In this document: in pieces, positions 27,000 to 34,800 of the stretch
Layout of the letters: each line of letters begins with the position of its first letter
How positions within the stretch are numbered: the first letter of the stretch is position 1
Origin: CAVTLG01 sp963802635
Lineage (GTDB): Bacteria > Chloroflexota > Ktedonobacteria > Ktedonobacterales > Ktedonobacteraceae
DNA: 64,000 nt
NCBI GenBank assembly: GCA_963802635.1
Contig: CAWDJJ010000001.1
Coordinates: 1,860,001 to 1,924,000 of the forward strand
Direction of reading: 5' to 3'
Position numbers and translations under genes: made by a program
The notes under the pieces: generated by a model
Told to the model about the DNA's origin: nothing
Databases searched by the model: none
Seen by the model: the letters and a program-made list of their open reading frames with translations, nothing else

Positions 27000-27610
27000 C
27001 TAGCTATGTGACGCGGACTTTTCCATCATAGATGCGGCCTGCTGCGTCGTTTTCTGCATGGTTTCCATGCTTTGCTGTGTGACATTCTGGAAGTTCTTTA
27101 ATCCCTCCATTGTGACGGATTCTGCCGTGTTCAACGCCCTCTGCCAGAATGTAAGTGGAGCGAAGAGGAAGTCCTTGTATGCTTCCACCGAGTCTGGGCC
27201 ATGGTCTGGAATGTGGCCTGTCCCTTCTGCGATTTCTGATCCAACTCTTGCAATAGTGAATGGGTGACATCGGCCTGACTCTTGAGCAGTTCGATGCCGT
27301 TCTCAAACACACTCTGGGCAAATTTTGTGTTGCGCTCTTGCGCGGCAACCGTGCCGTCCATCAGTGCCTGGAGACTTTCTGGCCCTATTTGCTCCTTTCT
27401 AGCTTGCTCAATCAGTTCTTGTATAAGTGTTCGTGTGCTATCTGCATGGCTCTTGAGCACCTCAATACCGTTCTCAAGAACTCCCTGGGCAAATGTCAAG
27501 TTGTGCTCCTGGGTAGTAATAGCCGCGCCTTTCACTGCCTTACTGCTTTCCTGGAAGATTGTGGCCAGGTTTTTAGCTGTTTCGTTTGCCTTGTTGTTGC
27601 CGCTGTCCAT
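27000..27610 (-). CDS. Phasin-like granule protein with internal repeat, one apparent frameshift
   Basis: Helical, Gln/Glu/Ala-rich, without Cys-containing motifs or membrane segments. Two tandem units of about 45 residues are visible: TTQEHNLTFAQGVLENGIEV and AAQERNTKFAQSVFENGIEL, each followed by LLKSQAD..(R/H)(T/S)L(I/L)QEL. The frame is lost near 27194: after ATFQTMAQ the expected DSVEAYKDFLFAPLTFWQRALN lies in the next frame, running to 27000 (phasin-like AFFAPLTFWQ end and MQKTTQQAASMMEKS). Adding one base gives about 203 aa. Phasins coat PHA granules and control their size. The promoter carries the same operator as padR. Confidence 0.7.
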
Positions 27611-27678
27611 AGTTTGTTTCCTTTCTTGTTTTGCAACCTACTATAATAAACAATCGTTGTGTTTGCCTTTTCGATACA

Positions 27679-27719
27679 GCATCTATATGCAGATTACACC
27701 TATATGCAATAAATGTCAA
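27679..27719 (-). promoter_or_regulatory. Phasin promoter with two candidate PadR operators
   Basis: On the minus strand: TTGACA (complement 27714-27719), 17 bp, TAATCT (27691-27696). ACACCTATATGCA (27696-27708) lies in the spacer and GCATCTATATGCA (27679-27691) overlaps the -10 by one base. Both motifs recur before padR with the second in the identical position relative to -10. Confidence 0.65.
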
Positions 27720-27771
27720 GGGCAACGTATCATAGATTCTCTATTCTTCTGGGGAAAAATGTCGGCAAACA

Positions 27772-27790
27772 GGGTAGGGGCGTGTCCCTA
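27772..27790. repeat. Remnant of a GTAGGGGCG-type repeat
   Basis: GGGTAGGGGCGTGTCCCTA is a short inverted structure with the same end as the repeat at 22166. The surrounding 27611-28139 gap also contains the phasin and clp promoters. Confidence 0.35.
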
Positions 27791-27995
27791 AGAACAGCTG
27801 AAGTTTGCCCCAAATGGACGGAGAATCCAATTGTCCTCATTTATTTATAGGTAGTACAGGTATCCAGGAGCATTTTCTTGAGAAAACCGTACGCCGAAGT
27901 TCGTGATGATTCGTATAAAAGAAGATACGGAAAGTTTTTCCAAAGTGATTGCTATCTGGGAATAACGAGGGCCACTATGGCGTTATAAACAGTGA

Positions 27996-28049
27996 TTAGC
28001 AATCACTAGAAAAGAGTGCTAGACAGCGAAAACGAAAGATGCTATAATC
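27996..28049 (+). promoter_or_regulatory. CIRCE operator and sigma70-type promoter of the Clp gene
   Basis: TTAGCAATC (27996-28004), 9 bp, GAGTGCTAG (28014-28022) matches the HrcA operator CIRCE (TTAGCACTC-N9-GAGTGCTAA) at 16 of 18 arm positions. TAGACA (28020-28025), 18 bp and TATAAT (28044-28049) follow, so the operator overlaps the -35 box. Heat-shock control through HrcA is the natural reading. Confidence 0.75.
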
Positions 28050-28139
28050 TCTAGCAATCGCTTGGCTAGTTTGCTAAAGCATGATGCGGGAAGCCGAGCA
28101 GGGCTTTCTGTAGGACAAAATGAGGAGCATGCAAAACAT

Positions 28140-30383
28140 ATGAAATGTGAACGTTGCCAAAAGAACCCAGCCGGTGTGCGCGTCGACGAAATGATAGATG
28201 GTCAACGCGTGTCTCACTATCTCTGCCGGTCCTGCGTAGACGAACTGATGAATACCATGGGTCAGATGGGCGGCTTTGAGGGGTTGGGTACCTCTGGTGC
28301 TCCCTTCGGTTTCTCTGCCAACAACAAATCTGCTGCGTCTGCCGGAAATAGCAGTGGTGTCAACACTGCGACTGCCGAGCAGCAAGCTAAACATAGTAAG
28401 ACACCGACACTCGATCAATTTGGACGTGACCTGACCGCTGAGGCTGCGGCGGGCAAGTTAGATCCTGCCGCTGGGCGTAAGCGCGAATTGCGCCGCGTTA
28501 TCACAGTACTGGGACGTCGTCAGAAGAACAACCCGGTACTGATTGGTGAGCCTGGCGTTGGTAAGACTGCCATTGTGGAGGGTCTTGCGCGTCGTATCAA
28601 TGAGGGGAATGTACCATCCAGCTTACGAGGTAGACGTATTGTCTCGCTGAACGTCGGTGGGATGGTAGCAGGCGCGATGTTTCGTGGACAATTTGAGCAG
28701 CGCATCAAATCAATCCTGGAAGAGTTGCGTCAAGCCCCGGAAGTGATTGTGTTTATTGACGAGTTGCATACGATTGTGGGGGCAGGTGCTGCTGAAGGTG
28801 CGGTCGGTGCTGGCGATATGATTAAGCCTGCGTTGGCTCGTGGCGAGCTGCGTTGCATTGGTGCGACAACACTCGATGAGTATCGTAAGAACATCGAGAA
28901 AGATGCAGCATTGGAGCGCCGTTTCCAGCCGATCCTGGTTGGTGAGCCTTCCGTTGAAGAAGCTATCGCCATGTTACAGATCGTCCGTCCAAACTACGAG
29001 GCTCATCATGGTGTCAGTATTACTGATGATGCCATAGATGCAGCGGTCAAACTCTCTGATCGCTATATCAATGATCGCTTCTTGCCGGATAAAGCTATCG
29101 ACGTGATGGATGAAGCTGGCTCTGCTCTACGTCTGGAGGCGACTGAGAAGGGTATTGTCAGCCCGACCTTGATCTCTGATCTGGAGAAAGAACTGGCCGC
29201 TATCCAGTCCAAGAAAGAAGCAGCGGCGAACGCAGAAGACTATGAACAGGCTGCTAGACTGCGTCAACAGGAGCTAGTAACACTGGGTCAGTTGGAAAAA
29301 GCCCGTTCTCAGAGTACAAATATGATCGCGTTGATGGTCACACCAGAGCATATTGCTCATATCGTCGAGACCTGGACCGGTGTGCCAGTCAGCCAGATGC
29401 TGGAGGGTGAGCGCCAGAACCTGCGCCATTTGGAGGAGGACCTGCACAAGCGTGTCATCGGTCAGGACGAGGCCATCAGCGCGGTCGCGCGCGCCATTCG
29501 TCGCTCACGTGCTGGCCTGAAAGATCCAAAACGTCCGATTGGTTCTTTCTTGTTCCTGGGTCCAACCGGCGTTGGGAAAACTGAACTTGCCAGATCGTTA
29601 GCGGCAGAACTCTTTGGCGGTGAGGAAAACTTGATTCGCCTGGATATGTCGGAGTACATGGAGCCACATACCGTGTCTCGCCTGTTCGGTAGTCCTCCGG
29701 GATATGTTGGGTATGACGAGGGTGGTCAATTGACGGAGCAGGTGCGTCGTCGCCCGTACAGCGTCATCTTGCTGGATGAAGTAGAAAAGGCGCATCCTGA
29801 GGTCTTTAACTCACTCTTGCAGGTTATGGATGATGGGCGTCTGACCAATGGTCAGGGGCGTGTTGTGGACTTCAAAAATACTGTCGTGATTATGACCAGC
29901 AATGCTGGGGGCGCAGATCTCAAACGTGCGTTGCGCATTGGTTTCTCTGCTCGCAAGGGTGAGGACGAACGTGATGAGCAGCACGAGGTGATGCGTTCGA
30001 AGGCTCTGGAAGGCTTGAAGCGCGTCTTCCGTCCAGAGTTCATCAACCGTATTGATCAGATCGTGGTCTTCCATTCGCTGGGTCGTGAAGAACTGTACCG
30101 TATCGTCGATCTGTTGTTGAATCAGGTACGCTCACGGCTAGGCGAGCAAGGTATCGAGCTAGAGGTCAGCGATGAGGCACGCGACTTCTTGTTGCAGGAA
30201 GGCTTCGATGAAGAGTATGGCGCTCGGCCACTACGTCGTGCTATCCAGACGTATGTTGATGATGCTCTGGCCGATGCTTTGCTGGCTGATAGCATCGCTA
30301 GTGGACAAAAAGCCCTCTTGCAGGTGGCTGATGGCAGAATTGTCGTCGTTGCCCAGCAGGTAGCACAACCACAGAATGCATAA
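28140..30383 (+). CDS. Clp-family AAA+ unfoldase (ClpC/ClpA type) with an N-terminal zinc finger
   Basis: A 747-aa class I Clp ATPase with two AAA+ modules: GEPGVGKT (about 160) with IDELHTIVGAG, then a UVR-like helix (SKKEAAANAEDYEQAARLRQQEL) and GPTGVGKTELARSLA (about 480) with LLDEVEKAHP. Instead of the usual double Clp-N repeat it begins with CERCQKNP...YLCRSCVDELM, a two-CxxC zinc finger like the N-terminus of McsA. The start at 28140 is chosen because it directly precedes this finger; AGGAG lies 12 nt upstream. It should unfold proteins for ClpP. The CIRCE site indicates heat-shock repression by HrcA. It is monocistronic. Confidence 0.9.
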   Translation: MKCERCQKNPAGVRVDEMIDGQRVSHYLCRSCVDELMNTMGQMGGFEGLGTSGAPFGFSANNKSAASAGNSSGVNTATAEQQAKHSKTPTLDQFGRDLTAEAAAGKLDPAAGRKRELRRVITVLGRRQKNNPVLIGEPGVGKTAIVEGLARRINEGNVPSSLRGRRIVSLNVGGMVAGAMFRGQFEQRIKSILEELRQAPEVIVFIDELHTIVGAGAAEGAVGAGDMIKPALARGELRCIGATTLDEYRKNIEKDAALERRFQPILVGEPSVEEAIAMLQIVRPNYEAHHGVSITDDAIDAAVKLSDRYINDRFLPDKAIDVMDEAGSALRLEATEKGIVSPTLISDLEKELAAIQSKKEAAANAEDYEQAARLRQQELVTLGQLEKARSQSTNMIALMVTPEHIAHIVETWTGVPVSQMLEGERQNLRHLEEDLHKRVIGQDEAISAVARAIRRSRAGLKDPKRPIGSFLFLGPTGVGKTELARSLAAELFGGEENLIRLDMSEYMEPHTVSRLFGSPPGYVGYDEGGQLTEQVRRRPYSVILLDEVEKAHPEVFNSLLQVMDDGRLTNGQGRVVDFKNTVVIMTSNAGGADLKRALRIGFSARKGEDERDEQHEVMRSKALEGLKRVFRPEFINRIDQIVVFHSLGREELYRIVDLLLNQVRSRLGEQGIELEVSDEARDFLLQEGFDEEYGARPLRRAIQTYVDDALADALLADSIASGQKALLQVADGRIVVVAQQVAQPQNA

Positions 30384-30390
30384 GTGTTTA

Positions 30391-30457
30391 ATACCCATAT
30401 GCATTCAGATGAGAAATGTGCGGCAGCATATTTCTCATCTGAATGCAAGGCAATATA
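30391..30457 (+). repeat. Dispersed palindromic repeat, family 1 (short form)
   Basis: Between ATACCCATAT and AAGGCAATATA it forms a nearly perfect 21-bp hairpin (GCATTCAGATGAGAAATGTGC, four-base GGCA loop). It begins 7 bp after the Clp stop codon. A further partial end (TACCCATATGCAT) is at 30592-30604. Confidence 0.7.
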
Positions 30458-30469
30458 AGGCCGATAGAG

Positions 30470-30505
30470 AACCGCGGATTGCTTGTTCAGCAACTGCGGT
30501 TTTTT
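30470..30505 (+). terminator. Rho-independent terminator of the Clp gene
   Basis: AACCGC ... TTGC-loop-GCAA ... GCGGTT followed by TTTTTT. It lies about 90 bp after the Clp stop, beyond the family 1 repeat. Confidence 0.7.
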
Positions 30506-30530
30506 GTATTTTTGATCGCTCAATCTATAA

Positions 30531-30590
30531 GGATGTGTCTGGTTTCAGCCCACTACTAACGAAACGTGTGCGCGTTCCAAACACTATCTA
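30531..30590 (-). repeat. Dispersed palindromic repeat, family 2, copy C
   Basis: Reverse orientation: GGATGTGTCTGGTTTCAGC to CGCGTTCCAAACACTATCT. It matches the other three copies but lacks the outermost CTGAGA on the left. The remaining gap to 30758 includes ACGTTCGGGGTGACTCATA (30687-30705), shared with 7113-7131. Confidence 0.6.
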
Positions 30591-30758
30591 CTACCCATAT
30601 GCATATGTTCAGTGTCTGTAGTGCTCCTGCGGCGGAGTTCACAGGAGGCTTTGCCTCTATACTTCCGGTTTGGGGAACTTTTTCAGACGTTCGGGGTGAC
30701 TCATAGACGTGTATATGTTAAACTACACAAAAAGGTTGCTCTGTAGAAGAAAAATAGG

Positions 30759-31982
30759 ATGTGTATGAGAGCTGCGCAGACTGATGTTTTTGTCAATAAA
30801 CGGGGACACCCTTATAAACATATGAGCCTGGAGCAACGTGTGGCATTGCGCAAGCATTACGTTGCAACTATCCCCAGGTGGCGTCATCCTTTGCTCGGCT
30901 ACGTGATCGCGATTGTGCTGGCTGGACTTACCATACTTTGTTCGTTATATTGGCAGCATCTATTGGTGCACTTTATTTTTCCTGGCATCTTATCGGTACT
31001 GGCTATCTTGCTGGTCGCGCTTTTCTGGGGAGCAGGACCTGCGTTGGTCACGCTTGCTTTATCGACGCTGGCCCTCGATTATTTTTTCGTGCCACCGATT
31101 AAGCAGATGCAACTCGATAATTGGCAGGGTGAGCTTCAATTACTGCCTTTTGTGATCTCCGGTCTGGCTATTGCGCTCATCACAGCGCAGCGCGAGCGAG
31201 CACGACTTAGAGCACTTGCCACGGAGCAGGAGTTGCTGGCTTACGCTGAGGAACTTGAACGCATCAATCAGAAACTTGAGGATGCGAATCAGACGAAAGA
31301 TCATTTTATCTCTGTGGCATCACATGAACTGAAGACGCCGATTACAACTATTCGCGGCCAGGCCCAACTGATGTTGCGCCGTTTAGCCAGGCAGAAAAAA
31401 ACAGTGCCTGAAATGGAAAGTGCTACGCGAGCACTACAGCGCATTGATGAACAGACCAGTCGTCTGACCTCGTTGATTGATGAGTTGTTGGATGTGAGTA
31501 GCATGCGTACAGGAAAAGCGGCGCTGCATAAAGCAAGCGAAGATCTTGGGGCGCTCTGCCGCGAGGTTATTGAAGATCAGCGCCTTTTGACGCAGCGACA
31601 GCTTATGCTAGAAATACCTGAAAAACCTGTGAATATTGTTATTGATCGTGATCGCTTAGCGCAGGTGTTAATCAACCTGATCAGTAATGCCATCAAATAT
31701 TCGCCCGAAGATACTCCGGTAGAGGTCAAGGTGAGTGAGGATGGTGGTGAGCATGCGCTGATCCAGGTGTGTGATCATGGTTGTGGGATCACTGAGGATC
31801 AGTGTGAACGTATCTTTGATACCTTCTATCGTACACCGGATGCTCAGTCCTCCTCAATGCGCGGTTTGGGTCTGGGGCTGGCGATCAGCAAAGATATTGT
31901 TGAGCGCCACGGTGGCCGTATCTGGTGTGAGTCCGAGGTTGGCAATGGTAGCGCTTTCTGTGTAAAATTACCCCTGAAATAG
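30759..31982 (+). CDS. Membrane sensor histidine kinase
   Basis: A 407-aa orphan kinase. The N-terminal third holds four hydrophobic segments (about 45-145) resembling the KdpD-type DUF4118 membrane block. Then follow a coiled coil, a HisKA domain with phosphorylated His in VASHELKTPITTIRG (about 189), and a HATPase domain with N box LINLISNAIKYSPED, G1 CDHGCGI and G2 GLGLGLAISKDIVERHGG. No periplasmic sensor loop is obvious. No response regulator gene adjoins it; the single-domain regulator at 36517-36873 is the nearest, but linkage is speculative. Confidence 0.85.
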   Translation: MCMRAAQTDVFVNKRGHPYKHMSLEQRVALRKHYVATIPRWRHPLLGYVIAIVLAGLTILCSLYWQHLLVHFIFPGILSVLAILLVALFWGAGPALVTLALSTLALDYFFVPPIKQMQLDNWQGELQLLPFVISGLAIALITAQRERARLRALATEQELLAYAEELERINQKLEDANQTKDHFISVASHELKTPITTIRGQAQLMLRRLARQKKTVPEMESATRALQRIDEQTSRLTSLIDELLDVSSMRTGKAALHKASEDLGALCREVIEDQRLLTQRQLMLEIPEKPVNIVIDRDRLAQVLINLISNAIKYSPEDTPVEVKVSEDGGEHALIQVCDHGCGITEDQCERIFDTFYRTPDAQSSSMRGLGLGLAISKDIVERHGGRIWCESEVGNGSAFCVKLPLK

Positions 31983-32072
31983 GTTCTATTAAAATACAGC
32001 ACTGCACCAATTGCAAAGTAACCAGAATCGCCATTAGCACGCTCGAAATCCTAACCTGATGGATAAAAACCT

Positions 32073-32140
32073 ACTGAGATGCTGTTTGGTTTCAGCTCAC
32101 TACTGGCGAAACGTGTGCGTGTTCCAAACACTCTCTCAGT
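32073..32140 (-). repeat. Dispersed palindromic repeat, family 2, copy D
   Basis: The clearest copy: ACTGAGATGCTGTTTGG at one end, CCAAACACTCTCTCAGT at the other, 68 bp in all. The outer arms are inverted repeats with two mismatches and the inner part (CACTACTGGCGAAACGTGTG) is conserved between copies. Confidence 0.65.
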
Positions 32141-32225
32141 GGTCTGGGCAAAAACGGATGCGCCGTTCCGCTCAATGCAAGGGCAGTTGTATAGAGGTGT
32201 CAAGAGATGTGATAGAGGTGAAAAT

Positions 32226-33335
32226 ATGAAAAAAGAGCATAAAATGCAAAACAATTTGAGCAAGGGAAGAGGGATAAGTGAGCGTGATGGCGCTAAACAT
32301 GCACGAAGAGAGAGGGGGGGTGATGCTATTCCTCTTAAAGGTGGAACAGGTGTTGTAAAGAACGGTGGGAATAAGTGGCGAGATGACAACCACTCCAGTG
32401 AAGTGATGCGTGGAACAGGCATTGACAGTGAAGAGAGCCATCGAACTGAACAGTTTAGATATGGTTGGCAAATCTTTCGTAATGTAGGCCAGGAGGTACG
32501 TTCTTGTCCTAATAATGACCTGACTTTGCAGAGGCTGGATGAGTGGGGTAAGGATCTGTCAAAGGCTGAAAAGCTTATCACAGAAATTCACCCGCCGCTG
32601 GAGAATGAGAGGAAAGAGCTTATCGATCTAGCAAAAGAGATCGAGTTCCGCAGATTGCTACTTTCACGCAGTATCTATCATGAGCGATATTATAGCGAAG
32701 TGCGAGAGATTATAGAAAATGATGGAGCAATTAAAGGCTTCGCGATAAGTGAAGAAACGCGCTTTATCAGGACAGAAGTTAAAGCTATCAAACCAGAATA
32801 TAAGCAAACGGAAATGTACGAAAAAGATCTCCATGGTGCTGATATCGAATATCCCGATAAAGAAGATTCTGATGCAGTATTCATATATGCGTGTTACAAA
32901 AATTATTACGACCCGCAGGAAGGTAACTTCTATGCTACAGAGAATTGGAGAAATAGGGATCAGGCCAAGATGGATGGTGAAGCCCTCCCAAACTCGGAAT
33001 TGCTCATCAATCAGGCGCTCGATGTAGTAGGAGGAGATCCCAACTGTCTCAATGTTTGTCGCATCACGCACCGCGTCGTCTCGAATGAAGAAGCGCGCAA
33101 GGTTGTGAATAATCTGGTCAAATTTGGAGAGACAGAAAGCTTTGATCCCAGCAGTGAGGCGGCAGAAAACCTCTTGAAGACTCCTAACTGTCGGTCTACT
33201 TCCTTTCTGCTAGAGCAGTATCGTTGGCTACTTGGTGACAAGAGGCTTGGTGAGATTAAGGTAACACGCTACAATGACGAGAGGTATGGCTATGGAGACG
33301 TTTCTGATATTACAATCTCTTTGATTGATCGGTAA
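32226..33335 (+). CDS. Hypothetical protein with disordered charged N-terminus, 369 aa
   Basis: The start at 32226 (MKKEHKMQNNLSKGRG) has GAGGTG upstream; the frame is open from 32079 but that part is the family 2 repeat. Residues 1-75 are highly charged and probably disordered. A helical stretch follows (LQRLDEWGKDLSKAEKLITE, ENERKELIDLAKEIEFRRLL), then a mixed alpha/beta C-terminal domain of about 200 residues (DAVFIYACYKNYYDPQEGNFYA; VVGGDPNCLNVCRITHRVVSNEEARKVVNN). No known domain was recognised, and no signal peptide or membrane segment. Like the gene at 12649 it has a charged N-terminus and sits just after a palindromic repeat. Confidence 0.55.
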   Translation: MKKEHKMQNNLSKGRGISERDGAKHARRERGGDAIPLKGGTGVVKNGGNKWRDDNHSSEVMRGTGIDSEESHRTEQFRYGWQIFRNVGQEVRSCPNNDLTLQRLDEWGKDLSKAEKLITEIHPPLENERKELIDLAKEIEFRRLLLSRSIYHERYYSEVREIIENDGAIKGFAISEETRFIRTEVKAIKPEYKQTEMYEKDLHGADIEYPDKEDSDAVFIYACYKNYYDPQEGNFYATENWRNRDQAKMDGEALPNSELLINQALDVVGGDPNCLNVCRITHRVVSNEEARKVVNNLVKFGETESFDPSSEAAENLLKTPNCRSTSFLLEQYRWLLGDKRLGEIKVTRYNDERYGYGDVSDITISLIDR

Positions 33336-33420
33336 TATCTCGTATCAGCTCTCCACGCAACAGCTAGACAAAAAAGGTTGAGGCTATCACCAGAACCAGA
33401 GTAGGTCGCAAGAGGCAAAC

Positions 33421-33455
33421 AAAAGCTCCTGATCATTAAAGGTCAGGAGGCTTTT
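33421..33455 (-). terminator. Strong terminator hairpin downstream of tRNA-Trp
   Basis: AAAAGCTCCTGA (33421-33432) pairs with TCAGGAGGCTTTT (33443-33455), flanked by A and T runs, so it can act in both directions: for the tRNA on the minus strand and for the gene ending at 33335. Confidence 0.75.
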
Positions 33456-33460
33456 AAAAC

Positions 33461-33532
33461 AGGGGCAGCAGGACTTGAACCCGCAACCTTCGCTTTTGGA
33501 GAGCGCCGCTCTACCAATTGAGCTATGCCCCT
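33461..33532 (-). tRNA. tRNA-Trp (anticodon CCA)
   Basis: The 72-nt minus-strand sequence folds as a cloverleaf: acceptor AGGGGCA/TGCCCCT, D arm GCTC-AATTGGTA-GAGC, anticodon loop CTCCAAA, T arm GCGGG-TTCAAGT-CCTGC. CCA is not encoded. The base pair at the top of the anticodon stem is mismatched. Confidence 0.9.
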
Positions 33533-33812
33533 ATGAATATGACACGATAATAACAGAGCGGAAGGGATTTGTCAAGGCTTATCGGCTTCACTTTAATCCG
33601 TGTAGATGGTTATTAACCTCCCTCGTGAGAGTTCTCGTTAGTTATTCTGTACTGTTTGCGGAAGCACTTATAAGTGATTGTAACCTGTCGGGATATAAAT
33701 GTCAACTAAACTTGATTTTTGCTGCTTAATGATATATATTGCGATGTATTAAATATATTTTGCCTGTATTTGGAGAAATACTATATAGTAAAAGCAAACA
33801 GCTATATATCTG

Positions 33813-33829
33813 GTTCTCCTTAGGAGAAC
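33813..33829 (+). other. Hairpin upstream of the PD-(D/E)XK gene
   Basis: GTTCTCC-tta-GGAGAAC followed by TTTT, 50 bp before the start codon, within the AT-rich 345-bp gap 33533-33877. It looks like a terminator or attenuator; nothing else is recognised in the gap. Confidence 0.4.
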
Positions 33830-33877
33830 TTTTAGCTGGATAAATGGAAAATTTATACCAAAGTAGAGGGGTGGATT

Positions 33878-34378
33878 GTGAGGGATACATCACAAACAGG
33901 TTTAATAAGCCATACTGCTGTCTTAAATCGGCTAGTGCAGTTGGGATATGAGGTATTGCTACCCTGGGCCGATCATCTAGGTTATGATCTTGCCTATTAT
34001 GTCACAGAGGAACACCGCAACTTTGGGTTCTTTGTTCATCAGGAAGTGCATCTTAAACGAATCCAGGTCAAGACGGGGAGAATAACAAAGGATGGGGACT
34101 GCTTTGAGTTTCCGACCGTGTCTATTTCGGCAGGAAAGCGCGGAAATTTGAAGAAGGGGTATCTGGGAAAGGCTGAATTTTTCGGGGTGTACTTGCCTGA
34201 GAATGGGAAGGTCTACATGATAGCAGTCAACGAGGCCCCTGCAAGAACTGATATGACGCTGCGGTTCAAGGACGTGGGGGTGATACGAAGTAATGGTAAA
34301 CAAAGCTGGCGTGTTTCTTATGAGAAAGCCGTTGCGAGTGAAGTGAAATATAATTGGGCAGAAGACTACGAAATCTAG
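33878..34378 (+). CDS. PD-(D/E)XK nuclease-fold protein (group I intron endonuclease-like)
   Basis: A 166-aa protein. GYDLAYYV followed by RIQVKTGRI gives the D...QxK pattern of PD-(D/E)XK enzymes, and the N-terminal SHTAVLNRLVQLGYEVLLPWAD resembles the helix before this core in the family related to group I intron-associated endonucleases. Start is a GTG with AGAGGGG upstream. It sits between two tRNA genes, a typical site for mobile genes, and just upstream of a methyltransferase-nuclease fusion. Whether it cuts DNA as a restriction enzyme or is a stand-alone homing-type nuclease is open. Confidence 0.6.
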   Translation: MRDTSQTGLISHTAVLNRLVQLGYEVLLPWADHLGYDLAYYVTEEHRNFGFFVHQEVHLKRIQVKTGRITKDGDCFEFPTVSISAGKRGNLKKGYLGKAEFFGVYLPENGKVYMIAVNEAPARTDMTLRFKDVGVIRSNGKQSWRVSYEKAVASEVKYNWAEDYEI

Positions 34379-34420
34379 TAGAGGTGGTTGCTCTGCCAAC
34401 GGAACTAACTTCAAATAGAC

Positions 34421-34505
34421 GGAGAGGGCGGGATTTGAACCCGCGAGGGGCAGAACCCCTACCCACTTAGCAGGCGGGCGCACTAGGCCACTATGCGACC
34501 TCTCC
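34421..34505 (-). tRNA. tRNA-Ser (anticodon GCT)
   Basis: 85 nt with acceptor GGAGAGG/CCTCTCC, anticodon loop reading GCT (…CTGCTAA…), the long variable arm typical of tRNA-Ser (GGTAGGGG…CCCCT) and T loop TTCAAAT. Read on the minus strand. Confidence 0.9.
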
Positions 34506-34800
34506 AGTACAAACTAGCTTACTGCTCCCAATGAAACAGCTTCAGCGAGATCAAGAATACCACACCCATATGTAGCTGTCAACACTTTTCTCAGCGTTTT
34601 TTTCCTTGCATTGTACTGGAGAAGCGGGGGAAACGAAGATCTCTCGGCAGTCATCACAATCTCTCATAAACATGTCCGTTTTCTGCTGCAACTAACAGAA
34701 TAAAGTGATATATTTAGATTTATATATTGATGGGTCTAAGATTGCTGTCGTTGACAGGTTGCTAGGGACACTATATGATGCAAAGATTGGAGCGTTGCTC

